16,903 nt of DNA from Neonectria sp. B-13 (taxonomy: Eukaryota; Ascomycota; Sordariomycetes; Hypocreales; Nectriaceae). A program made the translations under genes and the position numbers. The notes under the pieces are model-generated. The model did no database searches. It was not told the origin of the DNA and saw nothing but the letters and a program-made list of their open reading frames with translations. The stretch is taken from assembly GCA_002682825.1 (NCBI GenBank), contig NOKP01000105.1, positions 1-16,903 of the forward strand. Direction: 5' to 3'. Position 1 is the first letter of the stretch. Every line of letters starts with the position of its first letter. This document shows positions 9,247-16,903 of this stretch, piece after piece.

Positions 9247-9568
9247 TATTTAACGTCTGGGCACAGGACGTGCTGAGCTAGGATCTCTAATGCCTACGGG
9301 CTACGAAATGGGAGAAGGTGGGGTGGTGCTTAATCATTCGGGACGCGAAATTAAATCCTACCTATCAGGATACACCTTTCCCCGTAAAATGCAAACAGAC
9401 CACCATCCAGCATGGCATCGGCTCAAAGGCGCAATGTGTCGGCCTGTCACCCGTCAGCGGGATATGCAGGCGCGGCAGCGGAGCCGCGATATCAACCGGT
9501 CTTTATGAGGGGACCGGGGAGAGACCCTTGGCGCGGCTGCATGATGCGGCCTTGAGTGGTCCCGGTCG

Positions 9569-9609
9569 GTCGAAGGGTGCTGTCACACCCTTCGACTGGC
9601 CGAGCCTAG
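9569..9609 (+). repeat. perfect hairpin followed by CTAG (Helitron 3'-end-like)
   Basis: Arms GTCGAAGGGTG (9569-9579) and CACCCTTCGAC (9586-9596) are perfectly complementary over 11 bases with a 6-base loop. After nine bases comes CTAG (9606-9609). Helitrons end in a GC-rich hairpin about 5-12 bases before CTRR, so the layout fits. However, the base after CTAG is G, whereas Helitrons normally insert between A and T. Treat it as a candidate end only; a transcription terminator or chance palindrome are alternatives. Confidence 0.35.
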
Positions 9610-10059
9610 GTGAATGAGAGAAAGAAAGTGTCACATCTATCAGCTATTGAGACTGGTCGTATCCCTAATACCAATCAGAACATGACAGTCCCCCCTACCC
9701 TGCTAGGCATAAGGCTTAGTAGTAAGATCCTTTTTCCAACGGACATCATATGTATTAGTGACGAAGTTTATAGTCTTTTCGGGACCATCACCAGAGACCC
9801 GTAACGAGCTTATTTATCTGCCGCTGCGGGGTTTCAGCATTCACAAGTCAAGTGGTGAGCGTCAGCGTTACATCTGGCATTGGGGCACATTCAGCAGCAC
9901 TGAGCTGTTTGTACTATATTCACCCTAATGTGTGCTTGAGAGTACGTACAGCGTGTCCAGCAGCATTAGCGTTGTTTTCTCAACATTGTGTTATCCCATT
10001 TTTAGGCCACGTTCGTGCGGGGAAAGTAAAAGAAAGAAAGAGTAGAAACAGGACCCTGC

Positions 10060-10510
10060 GAACTCGAAGGCTCCCGGGGAAGAACATTGTAACCATCGTC
10101 AAGATCTTGCCAACTGCTGGGACTTACTTTTGCATCTCCGAGGGATGCAGCCAAAAGCCCCGAAAATTGTACCACACTTTGTGCAGGCTCAGGTACGCTA
10201 AGGAAGGGAATCGAGTAGTCATCGCTTGCATATTAATGTTGACCAGAAAACATGCCCACCACCACTTTCCGCCCTTGCAATGTCCAGAATGCAGTAATAA
10301 ACGAGCAGAGCAGAAGGATATGAAGCGTCACGTTCAAGACTCGCATCCCAAAAACGCAGAAGCGCTTGGAACTGGCGGAGAGACCCTCACCTATTCCCAA
10401 TGCGGCATGAAACACTAGAATAGTCACGGCGATAACCTATAGAGACATATGCATACAAGCTTTGAGAAGGAATATGTCCTTTTTCTGCTTCCGCTAAGAC
10501 GGCGACGACG
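10060..10510 (+). pseudogene. decayed C2H2 zinc-finger gene
   Basis: The frame reads TYFCISEGCSQKPRKLYHTL. A candidate 54-base intron (10193-10246, GTACGC...GACCAG) follows, whose removal joins CRLR to KHAHHHFPP. A textbook finger LQCPECSNKRAEQKDMKRHV with QDSH (C-x2-C-x12-H-x4-H) comes next. A third finger, YSQCGMKH...RHMHT, is broken: its first Cys codon is TAT and stops TAG occur at 10416 and 10440. Tandem C2H2 fingers of this layout occur in fungal putative transcription factors. No ATG supports the upstream part of the open frame, so the 5' end is unknown. The stops and the lost Cys make a pseudogene most likely; a short two-finger protein ending at 10418 is possible. Confidence 0.6.
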
Positions 10511-11554
10511 AGGTACGTTCATTTTAACCATCCGTCAACACTTGCTGCTGTTCGACTTTGATACTCTTGACGAGTTACACTTAACAGGCAGTGCGTATAC
10601 GGTTTATCACCTGGGGTCGTCTTGAGTGCGTAGATCTACTTAGGCCTAGCATGATAGCTTTGCTCATATGCCTCCATCAAGACAATGCAATCACGTCTCT
10701 TCACGATGCAGATGATCCTGCCTCTACATTATGGCCGCCTTGCTTTTTCACATCTTCAGGCCACCGATCCTAGGACAGGCCCTCACAAGGCGCAACGACA
10801 CAACCTTCTATACAATTTCGCTTCCACATCGACTCCTCTCCATCCCTCCCAATCCTATCAGTCTGCTCCCTTCAATGTCTAAATCCACTCGACTTTACCC
10901 CTAACAGCAACAAGACCCTACGACCAGGCTCTCACTCAACTGCCGATATTCCCCCTCCTTCAAGGGTGTGAGGGGCTATGGCCGAAAGTTTAGATGCCTC
11001 AACATCAGGTGGGTAAAATGGTTTAAAAACAGCAGCATGACCATTAGCACGGTCACCGAAAATTGAAGCTTTATGGCGCCGCCAGATTGCTGCGCTACAA
11101 CTGGGCACCAAGTGCAGAATGCCAGCATGCAACCCAAACTTAAGCTCAGACTTTTCATTACACAGTATGTCTAAAATAAGCATTTACCCTCCAAACGTCA
11201 ACCTGTTACTGCTATCGCAGCCTCAGGGTATTTATGTTATGCTATGATTGCCTTTTCTATCTCCTCATATAACCTAAATATAGAATAAGGCATTTATACA
11301 AAATCATTATGATTTCATCATTACCGTCTTGCCTCAAGCTTGAAAAGTGAGACTGGTGATGGTGACAGACCTGTGCTTGCTCCTGTTCGTACTCGGTAGG
11401 AGAGTTTTTGGCGTTTTGTTCAAGAATAGCCACTACCGCACCTACTTAGTTCGCTCTTACAAACTACCGCTGCTCAGTCGCCCTTAACGCTTATTCAAAC
11501 CCTGCCCGTGAACGCACAGATACCATACAGCCCTCCCCGCGCCCCCTGTTCGCC
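10511..11554. other. intergenic region upstream of the CYTH gene
   Basis: About 1 kb with no recognisable gene. Open frames 10591-10773, 10685-10882 and 10932-11183 (minus) are short and have no recognisable domain. An A/T-rich section lies at 11210-11320. The last 150 bases before the ATG are pyrimidine-rich (for example TACAGCCCTCCCCGCGCCCCC), as in fungal leaders. The promoter of the next gene presumably lies here. Confidence 0.4.
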
Positions 11555-12355
11555 ATGACCGCCATTGTCGACTCCTCAACGCAGGCAGCGCCAAATATGA
11601 CGCCCGAGTACGAGGTCAAGCTCCTGCTCAAACCCACCGCAGTCCTCGGGCCCAACAAGGAGCTCACGAGCACCGTCCTGTCGACCTTCGAAATGCCGCC
11701 AAGCGTCACCAAGATGAATGTCCAGTTTCTCGACACGACCTCCAAGGACATCTATACCGCGGACTGGAGCGCCCGCATCCGCAAGTCTGAGAACGAGGAT
11801 GACTTGGAGCTGACGTATAAGAAGCGGTATGTCATCATAGGCGGTGACATCGACGCCGCGCTCACCACGGCTAATAACAATGGTTTCGACGCCGGCGACG
11901 CGAAGTACGAGGCGCAAGTCGAATGGGGCTACCAGAAGCAGACACTCTCTATCAGCCTCAAGAAGAAGGCGGCGGATTCTGGGAATACCGGGGTGGACCT
12001 GCCGGGGACGAGCGACTCGTGTGCGATGCTGATCGACAAAGCGCCCGATAAGTTCGACAACTGGCTGCCCAGCAACTGGGGCACCGGCGCATTGGCAAAG
12101 TCGCGTATTTTTGGGCCGGTCCTCGCCAAGCGCTCCATTGGCACGTGGGAGGGGATGCGGCTCTACATCGAGGTCTGGCCCATCTGCAACTGCGCGGGCA
12201 CGGGACCCGATTACCTCGTCGAGGCGTCTTTCAAGACTGAGAGCCGCGAGACAGCCTTGACTAAGCACGACAGCTTCATCTCCTACCTGCAATGCAAGGG
12301 TTGGTTTCTCGAGGAGGACTCACTGAAGACGCAGCTCATTATGGAGCGCTATTAA
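11555..12355 (+). CDS. CYTH-domain protein (triphosphate tunnel metalloenzyme-like)
   Basis: A single exon of 266 residues. The N-terminal signature is E18-Y-E20-V-K22, the ExExK motif of the CYTH family, whose members form a beta tunnel that binds divalent metal and triphosphate (adenylate cyclase CyaB, thiamine and inorganic triphosphatases). The usual order follows: FLDT (58-61), SARIRK (72-77), DLELTYKKR (83-91), EAQVEWG (119-125), a Lys/Arg strand at AKRSIG (191-196), YIEVWP (204-209) and VEASFKTE (222-229). The arginine, lysine and glutamate positions expected inside a tunnel are therefore largely kept, suggesting an active or ligand-binding fold. No signal peptide or membrane segment is seen, so it is probably cytosolic. 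The start has G at -3 in TTCGCCATGA. Codon use is GC-rich and even, unlike the decayed neighbours. Substrate cannot be told. Confidence 0.8.
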   Translation: MTAIVDSSTQAAPNMTPEYEVKLLLKPTAVLGPNKELTSTVLSTFEMPPSVTKMNVQFLDTTSKDIYTADWSARIRKSENEDDLELTYKKRYVIIGGDIDAALTTANNNGFDAGDAKYEAQVEWGYQKQTLSISLKKKAADSGNTGVDLPGTSDSCAMLIDKAPDKFDNWLPSNWGTGALAKSRIFGPVLAKRSIGTWEGMRLYIEVWPICNCAGTGPDYLVEASFKTESRETALTKHDSFISYLQCKGWFLEEDSLKTQLIMERY

Positions 12356-12937
12356 TATGGAAAGTTACTAGGCGCAAGGATGGTTCTTAATCTGGCTTCC
12401 GCGATAATGGACTCCGAAGAAAAAAAAGGATTTCCAATTTTGGATTAAATATTATCCTATCAGCTGCAATTCACTATCTAGTTAACCCCCTCGCAATACA
12501 GGAGAGGCAAACCGGTCGCGGTTTGCGCAAAGGAGCCTTGAGGAACGAAGTTGGCTATGGCCAATTTCCCTTTCCTTCATCAACTCCGATCACACCTCCC
12601 AGGTTCGAATCTTGCGTGTTGCGAAAGTGTTTGCAGTAGGTAGCGTCGTGGTGGGAGGTGCTTGCTTTGTCAATCAGCACATGAGGGCTCTGTTGTAATG
12701 AGAAGATTTTCTTTTGCTTAATTCATACTGAATGTGCAGTAGGGGAACCACTGTTTATGTACAGGCACGATCTCTTGTGGAATGTTCCTCCTTCTTCCAC
12801 ACCTTGCCACCGACTTGGTCGCCTCACACTTGTGATCTCCAACAGGCTCCTACCCTAGAATGTTTTGCATTCCGAGCTATGAATAGTTGAGATGGCGGAG
12901 ATCACTGGAAGCCATCCTGGACGAGCAGGTGGGGTGT
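12356..12937. other. intergenic region downstream of the CYTH gene
   Basis: This includes the CYTH 3' flank with an A-rich run near 12419-12428 and then nondescript sequence. It contains one small palindrome (12507-12526). A GGTTCGAATC string at about 12602 resembles a tRNA T-loop but no cloverleaf can be folded around it. No gene is seen. Confidence 0.45.
12507..12526 (+). repeat. 8-bp inverted repeat with 4-base loop
   Basis: GCAAACCG and CGGTTTGC are perfectly complementary around loop GTCG. It lies about 150 bases downstream of the CYTH stop. It could be a small RNA hairpin in the 3' flank or chance; no further pairing extends the arms. Confidence 0.5.
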
Positions 12938-13090
12938 ATGAAGACTTTGGCCTGTCAGGTTTGTGGAAAAAAGGAGGGAATTAGGCGATGTATGGGATGC
13001 AAAGCTAGATGGTACTGTGAGAAAGAGCATCCAAAGGCGGACTGGATGGTAGAGAGTGGCTGCCAAGGACGGGTAAAAGCGGGGATTTAA
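12938..13090 (+). pseudogene. orphan MYND-type zinc finger (50-residue frame)
   Basis: The frame from ATG 12938 to TAA 13088-13090 is almost entirely one MYND finger: CQVCGKKEGIRRCMGCKARW, then YCEKEHPKADWMVESGC. The Cys pairs and the YC-x2-EH-x3-DW core match fungal MYND proteins. The usual His that follows (HK..C) is replaced, giving VESGC, so one zinc ligand is missing. MYND fingers are protein-interaction modules normally attached to larger proteins. Here no further domain follows, and upstream the same frame has no ATG before 12938. It is most likely a gene fragment, though a very small expressed protein is possible. It is tail-to-tail with the next gene, 114 bases away. Confidence 0.55.
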
Positions 13091-13204
13091 GGAAAATGAG
13101 CGAGTTAGTTTGTACGACTTGGGTGTGGAAGACATCAAAGGGAGAATGATTTCCTATTCATGCGCACTCTTTGTAATGACAATGGTCTCCCAAATAGCCT
13201 TCAA

Positions 13205-15211
13205 TCAAACCTTGGATACTTCTTCCAAGTATTTGTTCTTTGGAGGATGGCGGTTTCGGCTCGGACGGTTGGATGATTCTGACACAGCAGCCATGATCGT
13301 ATCAAGGACAGGTGTAGGTGCAGGCAGATGAGTTGCTGATGCGAGGGATCTCATGAAGGACGAGGTGGGGGGCTGAGTCCCGCCACGGCTTGGTTCGGGC
13401 TCGTCAACAGTTTCCGGTGAGCTCGAGCTGCCGGCAGAAGGATATGTTCCCAAGGATGGGATAGTGGTCGGGGACGTCGGCGGCTGGCGCGGTCTCTTTG
13501 CAGGCGGTATGTAATCGACGCCAGACGTTGGTCGCTTCGTCGTCGGTGAGGTGGAGAGGTAGTGGTACTGCGTAGATGGTGTAGAGATGACGGATGGCAT
13601 CGATTCGCCCGGGGTCGAAGCTGGAGTCGCGGTTGCAGCGGGAAGAGGAGTCGATGGGGCAGCAGGTCTGCGCGCGGTGAATTTGACCTTGATCTCCTCG
13701 AACGGCGTATGACCAGAAGATGATGAACGGATCGCTGATGTCGCAGCACCCGGCGGCGGCGTTGGTGAGCCAGACCCGGAAACTCCCTTGTCGAGGAAGT
13801 TCCAGGAGTCCGGAACAACGATGAAGACGTAGTCCTGCTCGAGGGTCGGCGGCTGCACCATGAGATGATGGTCAAGCAGGCCGGCCACCTTGCCGGTGCA
13901 GGTCAGCAAAGCATTGCTCTGGAACTGGGTGTCTCGCCTCTCGGCCATCTTCTTGCAAAGCGAGGCCCACGGATTCGCGCGGATCGGGAAGATGACAAAG
14001 ACCTGGAAGGGATGGAAGCCTCTGTACGGCGTCTTGTCAGGACTTCCGGGGGCGAGAAATGTGGTCAGCTGGACGAAGCCACAGCACTTGAGCTGGACCT
14101 CGTCCAGGGCGGGCACAGATTCCTTGTGCAGGAGGGCGGGGCCCGGACCTACGACAGGGCCGGTGAAACTGACAATTGGGGATGAAAGAGAAAACTGATC
14201 GGTCGCAGATAGACTCCGAGGCAATATTCTATGGGCAAAGAGGTCAGCGAAAATCGGAAGAGCGACGGAAAGCGGACGGGACGAATACAACATACGGCTG
14301 ATAGCCTTGATCACGCACGATAAGAGCCGGGATGGTGTATGCAAGGAGACCGCTATCCACAGACTCCTCCAGGCCATCTTGACGCTCGACCTCCCAGGTC
14401 AGCGCAAATGGGTGGACACGACCAGCCATGAAAAACCACTGGTCGAACCAGGCCTCAGGAACAATCTGCTGATTGTATATGGACAAGTTGAGGCTGAAGA
14501 AGATGGAGGGAGACGGATCGGCAGGATCGGTACGCAAGGGCGAGTAATCCGGAGCCGTGAGCCACGGAGGAGCTGGGAGGATGACCCTCGCGATGGTCTC
14601 TGCATTCAGGCCCTTGACACGATGCTGGTCCGAAGAGGCAAATCTCGAAGGACAGCCGGGTTGAACGAAGAACATCATGGACATATCGCCGCCGGCGCTC
14701 CTCTGGCTTGCCAGCGGCTTGCGAGCATGCGGCGGTCCATCGGTCGAGGAAATGGGCGCAGACATTCTCACAGATACTGGCTGGTTGTTCACGAGTCTAC
14801 CTTGCCAAGTATCGAGAGGCGTGGGTTGGAATGTCGATAAGTGCAAGGTGAAGAAGAGAGTCAGTGTAGGTCAAAGTTCAGCGGAAAACAAGACAAGAGG
14901 AGACAGAGACGACTGACAATGTCGGCACAGCGGGCAGGAGTTGAAAGCAAAGTCAAGTTGCAGCCAATCGTCGAGGAGAGGGGTAAAATGAAGGAGAGAA
15001 TTCATCTAGCAAGAGAGCTAAAGGGAAACCGAAATCTACACGGCGAGGACAAAAGAAAGCTCACCTGTCACAATTTCCGATGGATCTGGACCATCGGGAT
15101 AAAGCTCTCGATTTTTCTATCTAGTGAGTGAAGAAGGGTCGGTTTCTTATACATAAGGTGAATTGGGCCTCCAGGGCCGTTGTGTTGAAGAACTTGCTTT
15201 TTGGGAGACAT
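13205..15211 (-). CDS. uncharacterised two-block protein with disordered C-terminus, next to a Helitron
   Basis: Proposed exons are 15211-15065, 14800-14296 and 14228-13205. Introns are 15064-14801 (GTGAGC...GGCAAG, 264 bases) and 14295-14229 (GTATGT...CCATAG, 67 bases). Both joins keep frame, as in SEIVTG/RLVNNQPV and QGYQP/ILPRSLSA. The product would be about 558 residues. Block 1 includes DPADPSPSIFFSLNLSIYNQ and EAWFDQWFFMAGRV. Block 2 includes GFHPFQVFVIFPIRANPWAS, ALLTCTGKVAGLL and EQDYVFIVVPDSWNFL, whose beta-rich look resembles an OB fold. The last 180 or so residues are Ser/Thr/Pro-rich with nuclear-localisation-like PPAKRPRQPP. In exon 1 the ATG frame and the good downstream frame differ by one base at the A5 run 15112-15116. 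A start at 14765 (A at -3) would avoid that exon. I do not recognise the family. Confidence 0.65.
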
Positions 15212-15947
15212 AGATGACACCAACCTCTGACTGTAAGTCCGGACTTCTAGATTGCCGGTCTAAACAGCCTGTCTAAACAGCTGGAAGACCTTCCTTCCGG
15301 TTTGATCAAATGTATGATGTTTTAGTCTGTTTGGATGTGGCATCACCTAGGCGAGCCAGGCGGTGAGCTTCTGTCTCTGCCGGATAGTCGCTATTGGGCG
15401 TGGAACCACCGCTCAGACGCGGGGCGCAGGGCCGACGGCAGCACGAAGTGTCTCAGAAGTTGTTCGAACAGACTGGGCGATGGCGAATAGCGAGATGACT
15501 CCCTGCATGAACGCATAGTGATAGGACCATAGACTGAGAAAGAACGCGTGGGAGAGAGCGGGGTTCAAAGGACGGATAGAAAAGTCTCTCTCTATATGGG
15601 ACAGCGTTTGGAACCAGTATTCGGGTGACGAAAATCAGCCGAGTAGCTTGGAGCAAGTAATACCTACATGTTTCTCTAGCAGGACTCTGGGACATAAGCT
15701 AACCGTATCAAATCTAGGCAATTGCGACGACATCACAGCAAGTAAAAGGGATTCCCTTCCTGCCTCGCCGCAGGGTGTGGAACGAGAGAAGCAGGGAACG
15801 GGATAACAGAGTACGACATGGACGACGAAGTTAGTTTCTCTCACCTGTACGGACTCACAGGGCTGACATCGACGGCTCGGCCCGTGACTAGATCAAGTAG
15901 ATCGGAAGGATCGCCTTTAACCAAACGATATAGCCTAGAAGGATAAG
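15212..15947. promoter_or_regulatory. intergenic region between divergent unnamed gene and Helitron gene
   Basis: About 740 bases between two divergent starts. It holds the GTCTAAACAG direct repeat near the left gene and the 5' untranslated part of the Helitron. The Helitron 5' terminus (a TC next to a host A) should be here or slightly to the left, but I cannot fix it without a second copy. Short open frames on both strands show no domain. Confidence 0.4.
15258..15280 (-). repeat. direct repeat of GTCTAAACAG (CTGTTTAGAC on minus strand)
   Basis: Two identical 10-base copies (15258-15267 and 15271-15280) are separated by CCT, 47 bases upstream of the proposed minus-strand ATG at 15211. The position would suit a promoter element of that gene. 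No known binding factor is assigned. Confidence 0.6.
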
Positions 15948-16903
15948 ATGCGACAAAAACCAACACCAGGGGCCTTGCCTTGTTCCCGCCCGGCCGTGGC
16001 TTGCCTGGCTCCTCCACGTCTCCCCGAGACAGGCGAGCAAGCTTACCCAAGCCCGAGGCCAACCCAACAAAGCCTGGAGGGTGAAGCCTCTGCGGAGACG
16101 CGCGAAGTCAGGGGAGAGGAAAAGCGCCAGAAGCGGCGCCGCGGGAGGCTAGTCACTCGTACACAGGCCGCCGTCCCCGTAGCCGTCGCCCCGCGGGCCA
16201 TATTACCCAAGGTAACGCGCGGGCAAGAGAAATCATCCGTGGAGCAACCGCTACGGTCAGGAGCTGGCTGTGAGGGCTCCAACCTGGGAAGAGGGAATCC
16301 GCAGTGCCGAGCGAGTGATGCTCCTCCAGCACCGTTTGGGTCCAAACGAGGCAAACGTGTACGACGACCTGCGCGGGCTCGTGGGGCGCAAGAACAGCAA
16401 GCATTGAGACAAGTCATCTCGGCTGCGCAGGAGGCTGGGGCGGTGGCGATGGCAGTGACAGAGCCAGGCCTAGAACCAGACATATCATCGAACCTGAGGG
16501 CGCCCCGGCGAAAGAGGAAGACGAAAACAGTCGATAGAGAAGGTCCGCCAGCAAAGCGGGCTCGCTCAGGCGTCCGCAAGGAAAGAACAGAGCAGGAGTG
16601 GGAAGAGGACGTCGCTAGCGTTCTGCGCTGCCTTGATGAGGAATTCGCCGAGAAAGAGCGGCTGTCCCTGGACAAAGAATGGTGTACGCCCGTCCCGCAG
16701 GAGAGGAAGCTGTCGACCGTGCAGGCATTCTATAGTACTTTTCACGACACCGAAACTTTGCCCATATGGACATGCGCGGTGTGCTACCGGAAGTGCGGGA
16801 AAAGCGAGCTGGAAGATGTAAGCTGGGACCAGTGGGAGTCCAGTTCTGTGGAAAAGCGCGACGGCTCACCTCTTACCTGCCGCAAATGCTTCCCCATCGG
16901 AGG
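15948..16903 (+). mobile_element. N-terminal part of a Helitron Rep/helicase gene (runs off the window)
   Basis: The frame opens at ATG 15948 (A at -3, in-frame TAG 12 bases before) and has no stop through the window end, giving 318 codons. The first 210 or so residues are Arg/Pro/Ala-rich with many nuclear-localisation-like clusters (KRQKRRRGRL, KRGKRVRRPA, PRRKRKTKT, PAKRARS). A helical acidic stretch (EQEWEEDVASVLRCLDEEFA) leads to the conserved part: VQAFYSTFHDTETLPIWTC, then AVCYRKCGKSELEDVSW, then EKRDGSPLTCRKCFPIG. This paired CxxC zinc-binding block opens the Rep/PIF1-helicase protein of fungal Helitrons (the region often labelled DUF6570). Intact relatives then carry a HUH Rep nuclease and an SF1B helicase, both outside this window. 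The element transposes by rolling-circle replication. No stop or frameshift is seen, so this copy may be intact. Confidence 0.82.

Larger units (their letters stand above)
9077..10059. other. intergenic stretch between two gene relics
   Basis: This contains the GTAT microsatellite and a G/C-rich block (about 9410-9609) ending in a hairpin and CTAG. Open frames here (9290-9508, 9318-9617, 9610-9804) have no domain. Two similar short segments (CATGTCAGTCCCCCTAC near 9085 and CATGACAGTCCCCCCTAC near 9681) may be copies of a degraded repeat. I see no intact gene. Confidence 0.4.

Noticed and set aside
9852..10059. 5' part of the C2H2 open frame as coding sequence
   Set aside because: It starts at GTG, not ATG, and its sequence is not protein-like in composition until near the first finger.
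11576..12292. Minus-strand open frame of 238 codons
   Set aside because: It mirrors the CYTH gene; no domain and no supporting start.
12595..12625. tRNA-like T-loop string GGTTCGAATC
   Set aside because: Flanking bases do not form a T stem, and no anticodon or acceptor stem can be built at proper distances.
13865..14840. Plus-strand open frames across the unnamed gene
   Set aside because: They are shadows of the spliced minus-strand exons, which have consistent splice phases and protein-like composition.
13205..15211. Velvet-family regulator
   Set aside because: NNQPVSVRM, the disordered tail and a nuclear-localisation motif recall velvet proteins, but the velvet signatures (ARxCGxG, DRRPIDPPP) are absent.
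15584..15600. TCTCTCTCTATATGGG as the Helitron 5' terminus
   Set aside because: It begins with TC but follows G, not A, and no second copy is available for comparison.

Overview
The window looks like nuclear DNA from a filamentous ascomycete (Pezizomycotina). Short GT-AG introns of about 46-90 bases interrupt several genes, with one longer intron of 264 bases. Starts have fungal-type contexts and promoters carry pyrimidine tracts. Families present include a secreted large-subunit catalase, a short fungal RGS-domain protein, an ATF/CREB-type bZIP factor, NACHT-WD40 and ankyrin relics, and a fungal Helitron. Genus cannot be fixed from the sequence alone; an Aspergillus/Penicillium-like or related genome would fit.

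Left part (1-7.6 kb). The left edge holds the 3' end of an unrecognised + strand coding gene that is readable only across a one-base frameshift. Next, on the - strand, is a two-exon secreted catalase of about 722 residues (595-2853). Its distal active-site Asn is replaced by Ile, although the distal His and the proximal Tyr are kept. About 2 kb with no convincing gene follows. A - strand RGS-domain gene (4812-5511) and a + strand bZIP gene (6497-7570) are then divergently arranged around a roughly 1 kb shared promoter region. The RGS gene's C-terminal tail is read antisense through a decayed ankyrin-repeat fragment.

Middle part (7.6-13.1 kb). This is a gene graveyard with one healthy gene. 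It holds a broken NACHT-WD40 (NLR-like) gene whose WD array has collapsed to one repeat, a TATG microsatellite, a hairpin followed by CTAG that resembles a Helitron 3' end, and a decayed C2H2 zinc-finger gene. The healthy gene is an intact single-exon CYTH-domain protein (11555-12355). A small orphan MYND zinc finger follows.

Right part (13.2-16.9 kb). A - strand gene of three exons encodes a protein of about 558 residues that I cannot name. It has two globular blocks, a Ser/Thr/Pro-rich tail and a nuclear-localisation-like motif. Its first exon appears to carry a one-base defect in an A run. Divergent from it, a + strand frame opens at 15948 and runs off the window; it matches the N-terminus of fungal Helitron Rep/helicase proteins. 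The Helitron 5' terminus should lie in or near 15.2-15.9 kb.

No operon or gene cluster with one obvious pathway is present. The RGS, bZIP and catalase genes are all plausible parts of stress or G-protein signalling, but only proximity supports a link. The strongest leads are the Asn-to-Ile catalase, the unnamed protein beside the Helitron, and the structured relics between 8 and 10.5 kb.
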